Shown one piece after another: positions 17,901 through 26,147 of a stretch of DNA of 39,798 bases. The position numbers were made by a program, and so were the translations under genes. The notes beneath the pieces were generated by a model. The model did no database searches and was not told the DNA's origin. It saw only the letters and a list, made by a program, of their open reading frames with translations. Origin of the DNA: JAZDKP01 sp043802925. GTDB lineage: Bacteria; Fibrobacterota; OXYB2-FULL-49-7; JAEUSG01. Location: positions 1 through 39,798 of the forward strand of contig JAZDKP010000202.1 of assembly GCA_043802925.1 (NCBI GenBank), read 5' to 3'. How positions within the stretch are numbered: the first letter of the stretch is position 1; each line of letters begins with the position of its first letter.

Positions 17901-20900
17901 GCATCTCATTGCGGCCGAAACACCGGCCCTTGGGGACAGCAGCGTGGTGGTAAAAATCTGCAACATCAACGCGCTGGCTGGCAATGTCGACACGGTGCGC
18001 CTGTTCTACAACCCGACCGGATACGTGACCCAGGCCCTTCAGGCGGCCTATCAGGCCTGGCCCCGTTCGGCTTTCGCCACCGATACCTTCCAGGTCATCA
18101 TTCCGGGAAACATCGGTAATCTTAAGTACTATGCGACCGTTTCGGGCGGAATAATGGCCAATCCCGACAGTACCTCGCGCTTCGGCTTCATCGACACGCG
18201 TACGGGCGCGGGCAACGGCGATACCGTCCGGACAGGGGAGTATGGCACCCCGGTCGCTCTCGGGATACATTTGCAGAACTTGAGCGATACTTCAGTACGA
18301 TTCGACCTGACCGGCGTGCAAAGTCCTTTTGCCGACAGTATTTATGTCTTTTTATCTCTTAACGATTCCGCGGGTATCGCGGCTAATTATAAGAGTTTAT
18401 CCCACTTCTGGGGCCGTTTCGACACCACGGCTGGCCGTGGACCGCACCAGATCGACACGCTCCACAGCGGCCAGGTTTATTTCATTGGCACGGCCACGCG
18501 AAGCAAAAACAAGTTCTGGTCCTCCACGGTCACGATTGTCCGCGTCGAGACCAATGTGAACAATCCAGTCTCTGTCACGCTCTCGCGCCTCAACAACAGC
18601 CAGGTCCTTGTCAAATACGGGAACATGACGCAAATAGCCACCAGCGCCACCACGCTCAAGATGTGGAACCGGAGCGCGGGCTATCAGGCCGACTCCAGCC
18701 TTGCCGCAGACACGGTGTATACGCTGACGCAGCCTATCCTGATCGACACGTTGTGCGACACCATCAATTACGCGGCCGGCTTTAACGGGCAGCGTTTTTA
18801 TTTCTCGGTTTCGCCGGGAGTCGGCACCAATTTCGGCGGCATTCGCGCGCTGAACGAAGCCAGTCTCATTGTCGATAACGTACGGCCCGTCAATGCGCTT
18901 TCGCTTGGCATGGGGCGCGCCTCCACGGATTCGATTTATTTCACCATCGGCGGCACGCCTTCCGCGGACGTGGACTCAATCTGGATTTATGTCAATGACG
19001 ACCCGGTTGCGCTGCGGTCCAATTTCAGGACCTCGGCCACGGCCTTCGATTCCTTTCCCAAGGCGCAGGTCAGCAAGGTGGCCTCCGGCCTTTCCGAGGT
19101 CACGCGCTATTATATCGGCGTGGCCATGCGCGACAGCCTGGGCAACTGGTCCGACACCGTGATCACGGCCTCCAAGTTCACATTACTGAACAATCCGCTT
19201 ACCTTTACGGTCACCGAGTCCGGGGTCAGCGGTATCCTCAATTTCAAATTCAATAATGTCGGGGCCCTTTCCGCCAAAGTCGACACGCTTCGGCTCTATT
19301 ACCGCACGGACGTGTGGCTTTTCGACTCCAGCAGCTATAATCCCGGCCAGTTGCGGTATTCTTATAATCTACCGGTCATCGCGGGGAACAATACGGTGTC
19401 GCTGCCGAGTATGCTGGGCAAAACCAAGTATTTTTTCGCGGTCAATGAAAAATGCACCACGGGCGCGGCCACCCATTTTGGCGGCATCCACGCCATGAAC
19501 ACCGACACTTTCACGACCGGCGACTATGCGGAACCCGGCAACCTTGTCCTGAACATCACGGACTCCACAGCCGCTTCGCTGTCATTCAACATGGTCAACG
19601 CAGCCTCCCTCGACCCTGACGTCAAGGAGGTCTTTCTTTACTACGGCACGGACGCGATTGCGCTCAAGGCCAACTACAAGACTACACCCGCGTGGGACAC
19701 ATTGACGCGGGCCGAGGCCGTGGCTGCGGGTGCAAGTGTCATCAGCGGGCTCACCGAGGCCACCAAGTACTACGTGGGCATCGCGGTCCGCGACAGTTCC
19801 AACAACTGGTCCACCACGTGCAATACCGATTCCGTGCGCACGATCATCAACAACCCGCTGGGGCTTTCGCTGTCCGTCCAGCCGTCCAACAACCAGCAGG
19901 TGCGGGTCGCGTTTACCGGAATCGCTTCATTGAGCGCCAAAATCACCCATCTGCGTTTGTATTACAGGCAGAACACGGTCATGAACCCGTCCGTAGCGGC
20001 GGATACCCTGTTGACACTCGCGCTCATCGGTGACACCGTGCGGATCAATTTCCCGGACCTCACAAACCAGCGCTATTGTTTCTCCGTCAGCCCCGGATTG
20101 ACCGAGGACGGCACCCCTTGGTTTGCGCCAATCCTTGCCGCCAACGCGGACACCCTTTGGGTTGACGCGGACGAGCCCGTCAACACCCTCGGGCTGTCCG
20201 TGTACGACACCACGCTGACCTCCATCTCTTTTACCGTTACAGGTCCCTGGTACTCGTTTGAGGGAACGGATGTGGACACGCTCTACCTGTGGTGCCATAC
20301 GGATTCCTCCATCCTGGCCTCGCTGTTCAAGGTCTACAAGGAATCCACGACCGTGCATGTCGATTCCCTGATCAAGTATCCGGCTACGCGGAGACCGGTC
20401 ATCACCGGCCTCGACACGGGCGCCACCTATTGCGTGGGCATCGCCCCGCGTGACATCCACGGCAATTTTTCTTCCAACATCAACATCGTCCGCGTGCATA
20501 CCTCGCGGCCGCCGGTCAACCCGCTGCACCTCACGGGCTCCGCGCCGCTCTACAACCTGGCGCGCCTCAATATCACGGGCGTGGCCTCCCTCGGCGCTGA
20601 CGTTGATAAAAGCAAAACGCGCGTGCTGTTCAGCACGACGGGTTATGTCACCAACCCCTATGACACCACGCGCTACCGCCGCATCGACCTTTCAGCCACC
20701 AACCGCGACACGCTCGTGGATATCACCGGCCTCACCAAGGAGACGCATTATTTCTTCTCCATCGCGGTGGCCAATCCGCGCGGCGACTACTCCTATATCA
20801 CGGTGCCCGCCAATGTGTGTACTCTTTCCACGCCTTACGCGCCCGACACCGTGGCGCCCAGCATGGCCGGCCTCACGTTCGAGGTCGACTCGGCTTCTTC

Positions 20901-23900
20901 GCATGTCATCACCAACCTGACCCAGCTCCATGTGACCCTCCGGGGCATCAACACCCTCACGGGCCGCGACCGCGACTCCTCCGTGCTCCGCGTGCAGTGG
21001 TCCGCGCTGGCGCCGGACCTCAACTTCCAGGGCCCGGCCGCATCGACAGGGTACCGCGACTACCCGCTTGACTCCGTCACCGCGGACACCCTTTCCGACC
21101 TCATCGTGGGCTTCATGCCCGGCAGCATCGGCTCCGCGAAGGGGAGAACTTATTATTTCACCTTCTGCGGCCGTGACAGCTCGTACAATTGGGACGTGGT
21201 CAACGCACGGCGTGATACAGGATACACGGCCATCGACACCGTACGACCCAAAGACACGCTCTGGCAGATTTCCTATTCGCCCACGGACTTCAGCGTACTC
21301 CTTGTTGATGGCTATAACGGTTTCTTTAACCGGACACCCATTGGATTGCGTGATTCCGTGCCTGTCATCGGTGTCTGGATCGCCACGGATACCATGACGC
21401 AGTCCCGCCTTGATGCCAATCCGCCCGCGTACACCGTGGGCACGCCCTTTGTCTCTCCGTTCCAGCGCGACACGCTTGTCCATAACATGCGCTATCATAT
21501 TGCGGTCTCGCCCATCAACACCATCGGCAACCGGAGCCGGCTTACGGATGGCGTTAATTATTATCGTCTGAGCGTGCCGTTCGACTCCAACACCATCACG
21601 CGGCCGCCCGCGGCCCTCTGTTCGCTCTGGGTCCGGCCCTCCACTTCGCCCGAGAGCCTCTGGGTGGGCATCCGCATGGCCGCGGCGCAATACATGGACC
21701 CGGTCAACAGCATTCCGGTGCGCATCGACAGCGTCACGGTTTTCTACAACACGGGCAGCGGGACCTGGCCGGCTGATTTTGGTGATGGAAGCCGGCTCCC
21801 CTTCACATTCAGTGTTTCAAGCTCCCATCTCATTGACAGCGTCCGAATCGGCGGTTTCTCGCCCGCCACGGCCTACTCCCTCTCGGCCTTCTCCATTAAC
21901 CAGCTTTCGCCCGTCTTTCCGGCCAACCGGTACAGTGACACCACGGCCCGGGCCCGGGCCGCGACCGCCACTTTCGGTTACCCGGATAACTTTGTCCGCC
22001 TCAATAACCTGTTCAAGATCGGCGGTGACATCGCGTCCTGCAGCGTGGGCGTGGCCTGGAACCTTTCCGACATCAATTCGATACCCCGGCGCATCCGCTT
22101 TCTTTACAAACACTACAATGACGTGAATGACCTGCCCAAATCCTGGGGCGACACCAGCTTTGCCGTTCTGCAGCGGTTGGGCGCTGAGAGTGGACTGGAC
22201 ACGTTGACCTACAACATCCGGACCAACACGCCCTACATTGTGGCCGCGTTTGTCCAGGACCTGAACAATGTCTGGTCGCGCGATTTCGTGTGGGACACCC
22301 TCACCACGCCCGCGGGGGCGGACACCCTGCGGCCCACACAGCTCCCCATCGTGCTCACCGCCACGGTCCTCGACTGCCGCACCGTCCGGCTCTCCTGGAC
22401 CGTGGACTCGGCCCAGCTCGCCAACGTCATGGCCGTGGAAAACGGCCAGCTCAAGCTCGGGTTCAGTTACAACAACATTGGCACGGATCCGTATACATCG
22501 CCCACACAATCCAACCCGTATCGGTTCGTCATCCCGACCGCGCAGGTCATGACCCTGCGCGACACCGTGCTGTACGACATCAACCCCAACCTCGATTATT
22601 ACTTCGGCATCGCCACGCTCGACACCGCGGGCAACGCCTCCGCGGCCGCGCCACCCTCCGTGAAGTTTGTCCGCACGGACGTGCCCGTGCCCGCGGACTC
22701 CGACGTGACCGTGTCCATGAGTTCCAACCTGAGCTTTACCGTGGACTGGTCCGCGACTCTGCGGCCCGACAGCACGCGCATGGCCTCGGACCCGAACATC
22801 GGCTGGGTCACGGTCGTGGTCACGGACACGGACTTTTTTACAGGCACCCAGCCTTTGAATAATAATTTCATCCGTACCGGGCGGATTTTCCTGTGCAGCA
22901 CCTACGTGGTGGCTGACAAGCGCGTGACTATCCAATCGTTGCGCCTCGACACCGCTACGACCGGATACTACGTGACATTCTTTGCGGTCGTGGAACCCCC
23001 GAACACCTATTCCGCTCCGGTCGCGCTGAACAACGGGCTGCCGCTCAAGTACAAAATCGACAAGCCTCTCCTCGAGAATATCATCATGAAGCAGGTGAGC
23101 GACACGCTGGTGCGCGTCACGTTCATCCCGCGTGATACCACGGAGAGCCAACTCCACATCAGCACCCGCTTCTCGGTTTTCTCGGGTGGAATAGGTCCGG
23201 ACCTGCCGCTGCCGGGCAAGGCGTTGGTTTCCGCGTACACCCACATCCGGCTTGATACCCTGACCCGCGACCTGCCCTGCACGGCCTTGGTCCGCATCAA
23301 CCGGCTGGACACCCTGAGCAGCAACGAATATCTCAAGTTTGTGAACTCCGACCAGAGCGAATTGCGCCTGCGAATCAGCCTGTCCGACATGATGCCCGTG
23401 GTCCCCGGACCGGTCCAGGAGGATCTCCCCGTCTATAACATTCAGTGCGTGGTGGATCACCGGCCCCCGCTTTCCGCGTCCACGGTCCTCAGTTACACAC
23501 GCGCCACCCAGGTCATCCGGGCCACCATCAGCGATACCAGGGCCGGGGACCTTGCCCGCATCCGCTGGGGCGTCCGGCCCGACAGCATTGACCGGAGCGT
23601 GGCCTACGATTCGACCGGAAAGGTCATCACGCTCTCCGACACGGGCTACAACGCCATCTACATCAGCCTGACGGACTCCTTCGGCAACCGGTACGACACA
23701 AGCTGGCAGGACTTCAACGCCGACCGTACGCTCTTCCGTTCGCTCTACGATGCGGCACGTTCCACGACAACCCTGTACGACAACGGGGGCGTTTCGATTG
23801 TTGTAAAACCGTCGCCAAGCAGCATCACATATTTCGGCGTCTGGTATGGCGCCATCCATGTGGGGCTCGACCCTGTGCCCACGAATGTGTCCGACTATCT

Positions 23901-25974
23901 GGCGAACGGGTACGACAAGGTTCAGTTGAGCCAGTACTGGTTTCTGACCGAGGAAATCATCAGCCGGACTGCGACGAACGAAGGGGTGTACGACAAGGGC
24001 ATCGATATCGGCATCCGGTTCGACACCCCTTACGATCCTTCGCTCGCCCTGTACCGTGTCCATTCCAACGGTCTTCTCGAATACGTAGGCGGCGTTCCGG
24101 ACAGTGCAACCCGAACCCTCTGGCTCCGGAATTTCATCATGGATTCCACGTGGAATGTGGGGAACAATCCCCTGGGAGCGGACGCCAATGACACGTTCAA
24201 GCTGGTGGTGGCGAAGGACCTGCGTGAGCCGAAATTCGACTCCGCGGCCTGTCGTATCGTCCTCTCCGCGGCCCGTGATACCGGGCGCATTGAGCTGCGC
24301 GTCAATGATAACAACGTGAACCTCGACGCGGGCATCAAGGTATTCACATTTACCGCCGGGCAGGCGCGCACCCTCTGGGACACCGCGACCACGGCCCTGA
24401 CCTCGGGCGACCGGAGACATGTCATCCAGCCGTTCGACGACACGGTCACCTGTGTCTTTGACTTTTCGGACAGCCTCCGTAAATACAAGCCGCAGGTTGA
24501 TTCCAGCGGTCTCTACGCGGTGCTCCGGGTCGCGGACAGCAGAAGGAAACTCTTCTTTATCAGCCACGCCATTGCGGTCGATTCGCTTTTCGGTGAATTC
24601 AACACACTCAATGAGCACTGGCGTATCGTGAACATCACGGGCGAACTGGCGGCCAACAAGGACTTCCTGAACAACCTTACGGCTATCCGCCAGAACTACG
24701 ATGCCGCGCGCATGCGGCTTTACCGCATGGGTGACAATGCATTCGTCCAGTACCGCGCCGGCGACCCGCTCTTTGAAGTGTCGCCCGGCCGTTCCTTCCT
24801 GATGATTACCCGGTATGCCGATGACGCGGTACTGCGGTTCAAGACCGGTGCCGCGCAAACGCCCGGTGTCCGGAGCGCGCGCGGTTTCCGTCTGGCCACG
24901 GGCGGCGGCACGGGCGGCTGGAAGCTGCTGGCCCTGCCGTTCATGGGCACGGTCTATCTTTCCAGTATCGCAATGGTTTCCAGTGTCAACCCGGACACGG
25001 CCCAGTACCGCATGCCGCTCGCGGATCGGTTCTGGCGCTTGAACGACGCGAACAGTTTTGTGAAAATCCCGCCCACCGGCTACCTGACCTCGGTGCAGGG
25101 CTACGGCGAGGGCTTCCTGGTCTACCTGTACCCGGGAGACACACTGAATGTTCCGGTTACTTCGGACGCGGAATTCCTGCCCCTTGCCAAACTCCGGAAG
25201 GAACCGCCCGCTTCCGGCGACTGGCAGCTTACCCTCTCGGTCACGGAACCGTCCGGGGGGGACTACTTCAACGTGTTCGGCGTGGCCCGGGCAGGCGCGA
25301 GCCTGATTCCGGACCTCATGATGCCCGAAGCGAAGGTCAAAAGCGGTTTCAAGACCGCGAAGGGGCTCATGGCCGTTTCACGCCAAACGAACGACGGTGC
25401 GGGTAAAATATGGACCTTCAGCGCACGGAATGAGACGCCGATTCACCGGGTCTACCAGATTGCGCTGTCGGACATGACCGCTGTTCCGAGCGAACTGTTG
25501 GTTTATCTCGACAACCCCGGCGGTTACTCCACGGATCTCCGCGCTTCGGGCGGGACCTACGGGTTTGATGCCGAGGCCGGTGAAACGCGGGAATACAAAA
25601 TCGTGGTGGGCGACAGCGCATTCATCAAGCGCAATGTCTCTGCGCCGGCGCCTGCACTTTTCGCACTTGCGGCCAACTACCCCAACCCGTTCAATCCGAT
25701 TACCACCCTCCGTTACCAGGTGCCTGATTTCACGCAGGGCAAAAACCTGAACCGGACCCGGGTGACATTGAACCTGTTCAACATCCGCGGCCAGCAGGTT
25801 GCGGCGTTGTTCGATGGCCCGGCCCGGACCGGGCGCTGGTCCGTGGTCTGGAACGGCCGGTCACAGGAAGGCAAGGCGTTGGCCTCGGGTGTTTATTTCT
25901 ACCGGATTACGGTCACGGACCACCGCGGTGCAATCCGGTTCACGGACACGCGGAAAATGGTGATGATGAAATAA
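11950..25974 (+). CDS. Giant exported beta-helix / Fn3-like protein with C-terminal type-A sorting-like domain
   Basis: 4,674 aa. The ATG at 11950 follows AGGGG with 5-bp spacing; ATG 11953 is an equally spaced alternative. Residues 1-35 form a signal peptide (KRILFLFPIISLMAVTSLQA). An 11-G tract encodes residues 52-56, and a second hydrophobic stretch (57-72) ends in another AxA-like site (ASA, 75-77). Residues about 78-1,866 are right-handed beta-helix-like repeats in three related segments, with GGAI and FxGN motifs (YGGAI, CKFLGNRA, CDFIGNTA) recalling polymorphic outer-membrane protein repeats. Residues about 1,870-3,800 hold many Fn3-like domains (repeated YxxGVA and NWS motifs). The C-terminus from about 4,575 carries NYPNPFNPITTLRY, LFNIRGQQVAALFDG and ASGVYFYRITV, the FlgD-like/type IX type-A sorting pattern. 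A strong terminator follows the stop. Probably a surface-anchored or secreted adhesin; a polysaccharide-binding or degrading role is possible, but no catalytic motif is evident. Confidence 0.85.
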   Translation: MMKKTKFNLSFIGYSKRILFLFPIISLMAVTSLQAGTFNTTNTFLSTRDGGTGGGAGIGLPLLAAITFFAATREASATIRHVGSGQTYTTISAGAAAMVDGDTLYIHNGTYNTASDRGIGFDTKKNLWIIGESMYGTIMDCQNANYAFYISGAATACDSIYFRNFTIKNTRAGAAAISGGGASYLNSHINFAWMKFDHCVNTANPGYGGAIDFNYFYKKNTIDSCYFLACSLTASGTGGALGLTVNGAGTTCTLTVTNSVFKNCYSAGSGGVAGETGDGNPHVFTFKRCKFLGNRAAVYGGAIAAVGGNGGWTLNAGGSAADQCDFIGNTAGTSQQQEYNSSAQTPTSEYCYWNNGVAPANPGDVNITVTNIATTQLAWSYFPQVYTKAAGTNSYNIGTQTNINVTASSVSGTGPWIVQLGTTDLSRTFANDCFTDSLGIQWKITAVDDGADQVTVTNSEYYSSASFAPVTAGGRQATVGRWYNTLNTWQAARAGDLVTDTRKEKGVCYNDGVMDDTLLFTGSTVNASYYFWLTVAAGERHNGTIAGSGFTLNPTASNAVIRSALKYTVIEWLKITGWGASSAAKSAISIEAVKDTVRNCLIYSDVTGNGGVALSASSDTTYINNNIIYNVTGYGIQSGSGSLKINRIYNNTIYGATTYGVYKPTGTEGCYFKNNIVMNSATDISPGSGWTATTGTYCNISSDATATGTGSLTSKTDANLAFISTTAGDFHLLSSSIAVNVGTDLSAGFTRDIDDTIRQYNVWDIGADEIAQFIGQKRHVGAGQTYTTISAGAAALQNGDTLYIHNGTYNTASDRGITISARKKIWIIGESMNNVIMDCQDANYAFYINGTGGVFCDSFYFRNFTIKNGRTAIQYRGGAISGGGSSANNQHINFSNMKFDHCVNTAYSGGAIDFSYLQKTCYVDTCFFSACSANGASGSGGAIFMTSTDTVIARNTIFKNCYAKGSGGAIVFPSVAGAARLILQRCKFLGNRADGYGGAIYGSGNNGAYTVGGSAADQCDFIGNTAANSSQHIYRSTITIAAEYNYWNSGGAPANPADANFAITNSGTTQLPWSYFPQVWTKAAGTNAYNIGTQTSINVSAASVSGTGPWTVQLGTTDLSRTFANDLFTDSLGVQWKVVTVNDGTDQITVTNSEYFSSASFSPVATGSKQATVGRWYSTLQSWETAREGDLVAETRLEKGVCYKDGALTGTLTIDGSTTNASYYMWLTVGPGERHNGTAGTGVVLNPSGTGTVISIADPYTVVAWLEITDWGGGGFNTNAIVMGDAGAVNSTVRYCILHDEVLNNSGSAISISRDGCNIYRNLIYETGTPTMSCGISGSGYVNFNVINNTIYNVVKGIYRDYNGVKGPWYNNIVMGSTTANFTNMASATGGYYLTDDATAPGSNNVTGKTASSQFLSVSGIYDLHLKNGADAIDYGYTAGSPYDVDVDSAGMLNAWDIGADEKPCPTYATAFQAGTHSYTIGTLTPVNVTVASVTGSGPWTIAFSNAPGLSRIFVNDCFTDDVCVQGKWKITSVDTAAKQITVTNSEYSGTPSPSGLNGATVGRWYGTLQAWETARQGDLVTDQRVENGICYNDGVFTSGLTIDGSTANSSYYMWLTVPPGERHTGKAGTGARIRLDAGGTLITVIDPYVKVEWLELDGTHTSGYTHGLQIIYLSSPAENVTASNLIIHDMSYEGITIGDYVSNTKIINCVLYNMFTYDGTGSYGAITISAPGTSENVYIYNTTIYNSGENRSGIGINATYQASWTWDIRNTICARNSGTDFGANLVMAGTTGYNISSDASATGTGSLTGKTDANLKFVSTTGGNFHLKVGSVALNAGTNLSSIFTTDIDDTIRQYGPWDAGADEACNFIPANFLTINVTGVDTAAIAYNMQDSCNQISGDTTGIDSVLIYAHLDSNTLATSYKTLAPSDVNTRAFAEGCPFDSITGLAPGARYFIGVATKSATSDISNSIRIRAQYTRPQNPLHLIAAETPALGDSSVVVKICNINALAGNVDTVRLFYNPTGYVTQALQAAYQAWPRSAFATDTFQVIIPGNIGNLKYYATVSGGIMANPDSTSRFGFIDTRTGAGNGDTVRTGEYGTPVALGIHLQNLSDTSVRFDLTGVQSPFADSIYVFLSLNDSAGIAANYKSLSHFWGRFDTTAGRGPHQIDTLHSGQVYFIGTATRSKNKFWSSTVTIVRVETNVNNPVSVTLSRLNNSQVLVKYGNMTQIATSATTLKMWNRSAGYQADSSLAADTVYTLTQPILIDTLCDTINYAAGFNGQRFYFSVSPGVGTNFGGIRALNEASLIVDNVRPVNALSLGMGRASTDSIYFTIGGTPSADVDSIWIYVNDDPVALRSNFRTSATAFDSFPKAQVSKVASGLSEVTRYYIGVAMRDSLGNWSDTVITASKFTLLNNPLTFTVTESGVSGILNFKFNNVGALSAKVDTLRLYYRTDVWLFDSSSYNPGQLRYSYNLPVIAGNNTVSLPSMLGKTKYFFAVNEKCTTGAATHFGGIHAMNTDTFTTGDYAEPGNLVLNITDSTAASLSFNMVNAASLDPDVKEVFLYYGTDAIALKANYKTTPAWDTLTRAEAVAAGASVISGLTEATKYYVGIAVRDSSNNWSTTCNTDSVRTIINNPLGLSLSVQPSNNQQVRVAFTGIASLSAKITHLRLYYRQNTVMNPSVAADTLLTLALIGDTVRINFPDLTNQRYCFSVSPGLTEDGTPWFAPILAANADTLWVDADEPVNTLGLSVYDTTLTSISFTVTGPWYSFEGTDVDTLYLWCHTDSSILASLFKVYKESTTVHVDSLIKYPATRRPVITGLDTGATYCVGIAPRDIHGNFSSNINIVRVHTSRPPVNPLHLTGSAPLYNLARLNITGVASLGADVDKSKTRVLFSTTGYVTNPYDTTRYRRIDLSATNRDTLVDITGLTKETHYFFSIAVANPRGDYSYITVPANVCTLSTPYAPDTVAPSMAGLTFEVDSASSHVITNLTQLHVTLRGINTLTGRDRDSSVLRVQWSALAPDLNFQGPAASTGYRDYPLDSVTADTLSDLIVGFMPGSIGSAKGRTYYFTFCGRDSSYNWDVVNARRDTGYTAIDTVRPKDTLWQISYSPTDFSVLLVDGYNGFFNRTPIGLRDSVPVIGVWIATDTMTQSRLDANPPAYTVGTPFVSPFQRDTLVHNMRYHIAVSPINTIGNRSRLTDGVNYYRLSVPFDSNTITRPPAALCSLWVRPSTSPESLWVGIRMAAAQYMDPVNSIPVRIDSVTVFYNTGSGTWPADFGDGSRLPFTFSVSSSHLIDSVRIGGFSPATAYSLSAFSINQLSPVFPANRYSDTTARARAATATFGYPDNFVRLNNLFKIGGDIASCSVGVAWNLSDINSIPRRIRFLYKHYNDVNDLPKSWGDTSFAVLQRLGAESGLDTLTYNIRTNTPYIVAAFVQDLNNVWSRDFVWDTLTTPAGADTLRPTQLPIVLTATVLDCRTVRLSWTVDSAQLANVMAVENGQLKLGFSYNNIGTDPYTSPTQSNPYRFVIPTAQVMTLRDTVLYDINPNLDYYFGIATLDTAGNASAAAPPSVKFVRTDVPVPADSDVTVSMSSNLSFTVDWSATLRPDSTRMASDPNIGWVTVVVTDTDFFTGTQPLNNNFIRTGRIFLCSTYVVADKRVTIQSLRLDTATTGYYVTFFAVVEPPNTYSAPVALNNGLPLKYKIDKPLLENIIMKQVSDTLVRVTFIPRDTTESQLHISTRFSVFSGGIGPDLPLPGKALVSAYTHIRLDTLTRDLPCTALVRINRLDTLSSNEYLKFVNSDQSELRLRISLSDMMPVVPGPVQEDLPVYNIQCVVDHRPPLSASTVLSYTRATQVIRATISDTRAGDLARIRWGVRPDSIDRSVAYDSTGKVITLSDTGYNAIYISLTDSFGNRYDTSWQDFNADRTLFRSLYDAARSTTTLYDNGGVSIVVKPSPSSITYFGVWYGAIHVGLDPVPTNVSDYLANGYDKVQLSQYWFLTEEIISRTATNEGVYDKGIDIGIRFDTPYDPSLALYRVHSNGLLEYVGGVPDSATRTLWLRNFIMDSTWNVGNNPLGADANDTFKLVVAKDLREPKFDSAACRIVLSAARDTGRIELRVNDNNVNLDAGIKVFTFTAGQARTLWDTATTALTSGDRRHVIQPFDDTVTCVFDFSDSLRKYKPQVDSSGLYAVLRVADSRRKLFFISHAIAVDSLFGEFNTLNEHWRIVNITGELAANKDFLNNLTAIRQNYDAARMRLYRMGDNAFVQYRAGDPLFEVSPGRSFLMITRYADDAVLRFKTGAAQTPGVRSARGFRLATGGGTGGWKLLALPFMGTVYLSSIAMVSSVNPDTAQYRMPLADRFWRLNDANSFVKIPPTGYLTSVQGYGEGFLVYLYPGDTLNVPVTSDAEFLPLAKLRKEPPASGDWQLTLSVTEPSGGDYFNVFGVARAGASLIPDLMMPEAKVKSGFKTAKGLMAVSRQTNDGAGKIWTFSARNETPIHRVYQIALSDMTAVPSELLVYLDNPGGYSTDLRASGGTYGFDAEAGETREYKIVVGDSAFIKRNVSAPAPALFALAANYPNPFNPITTLRYQVPDFTQGKNLNRTRVTLNLFNIRGQQVAALFDGPARTGRWSVVWNGRSQEGKALASGVYFYRITVTDHRGAIRFTDTRKMVMMK
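12105..12115 (+). repeat. Poly-G (11) homopolymer in coding sequence, candidate phase-variation switch
   Basis: Eleven consecutive G lie at codons 52-56 of the giant beta-helix gene, right after the signal peptide. Loss of one G would shift to a frame that stops at 12194-12196; gain of one G would stop at 12168-12170. Only tract lengths of 8, 11 or 14 keep the long frame. It is by far the longest G-run in the window; others reach 7. Confidence 0.75.
12184..17545 (+). repeat. Three related beta-helix segments in the giant gene (two full, one partial)
   Basis: Segment 1 (about 12184-14270) and segment 2 (14281-16340) both begin RHVG(S/A)GQTYTTISAGAAA and share long near-identical DNA tracts, such as the stretch coding TLYIHNGTYNTASDRG. 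Segment 3 (about 16348-17545) repeats only the second half, starting at the TKAAGTNxYNIGTQT-type motif (GTHSYTIGT here; counterparts near 13100 and 15184). Each segment ends with a DIDDTIRQY or D(V/I)D..WDIGADE motif. The high DNA similarity suggests recent duplication or continuing gene conversion. Confidence 0.8.
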
Positions 25975-25986
25975 CCCACCCCCTTT

Positions 25987-26022
25987 CCCCCTCCCTTTTC
26001 GGAAAAAGGGAGGGGGCTTTTT
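25987..26022 (+). terminator. Intrinsic terminator after the giant beta-helix gene
   Basis: Perfect 13-bp stem (25987-25999 with 26004-26016), 4-nt loop, then CTTTTT. It starts 13 bp after the stop codon. Confidence 0.9.
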
Positions 26023-26059
26023 ATCAAAAACCTCTTTTTTTCGAACCTAAGCGATTTCC

Positions 26060-26116
26060 TTGTAACGCAAATCCCAAAAAATCTATATTATATACCTTTT
26101 TCCCCGTATGGGGAAA
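26060..26116 (+). promoter_or_regulatory. Promoter and leader hairpin of the ffh operon
   Basis: TTGTAA (26060-26065), 18-bp spacer, TATATT (26084-26089). The predicted start near 26096 is followed at once by a perfect 7-bp hairpin (26099-26105 with 26110-26116, loop GTAT). A hairpin at the very 5' end of an mRNA can stabilise it or regulate translation; this role is inferred. Confidence 0.45.
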
Positions 26117-26147
26117 GGTGTGCTTATTTGTTGAATGGTAACGCATT

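Noticed and set aside
21817..24858. 1,013-codon open frame antisense to the beta-helix giant gene
   Set aside because: Same mirror effect; no domain, no ribosome site, and the sense frame is clearly coding.
11950..25974. CRISPR or other short-spacer array in the repetitive giant gene
   Set aside because: Repeats are long, in-frame protein duplications, not short regular repeats with unique spacers.
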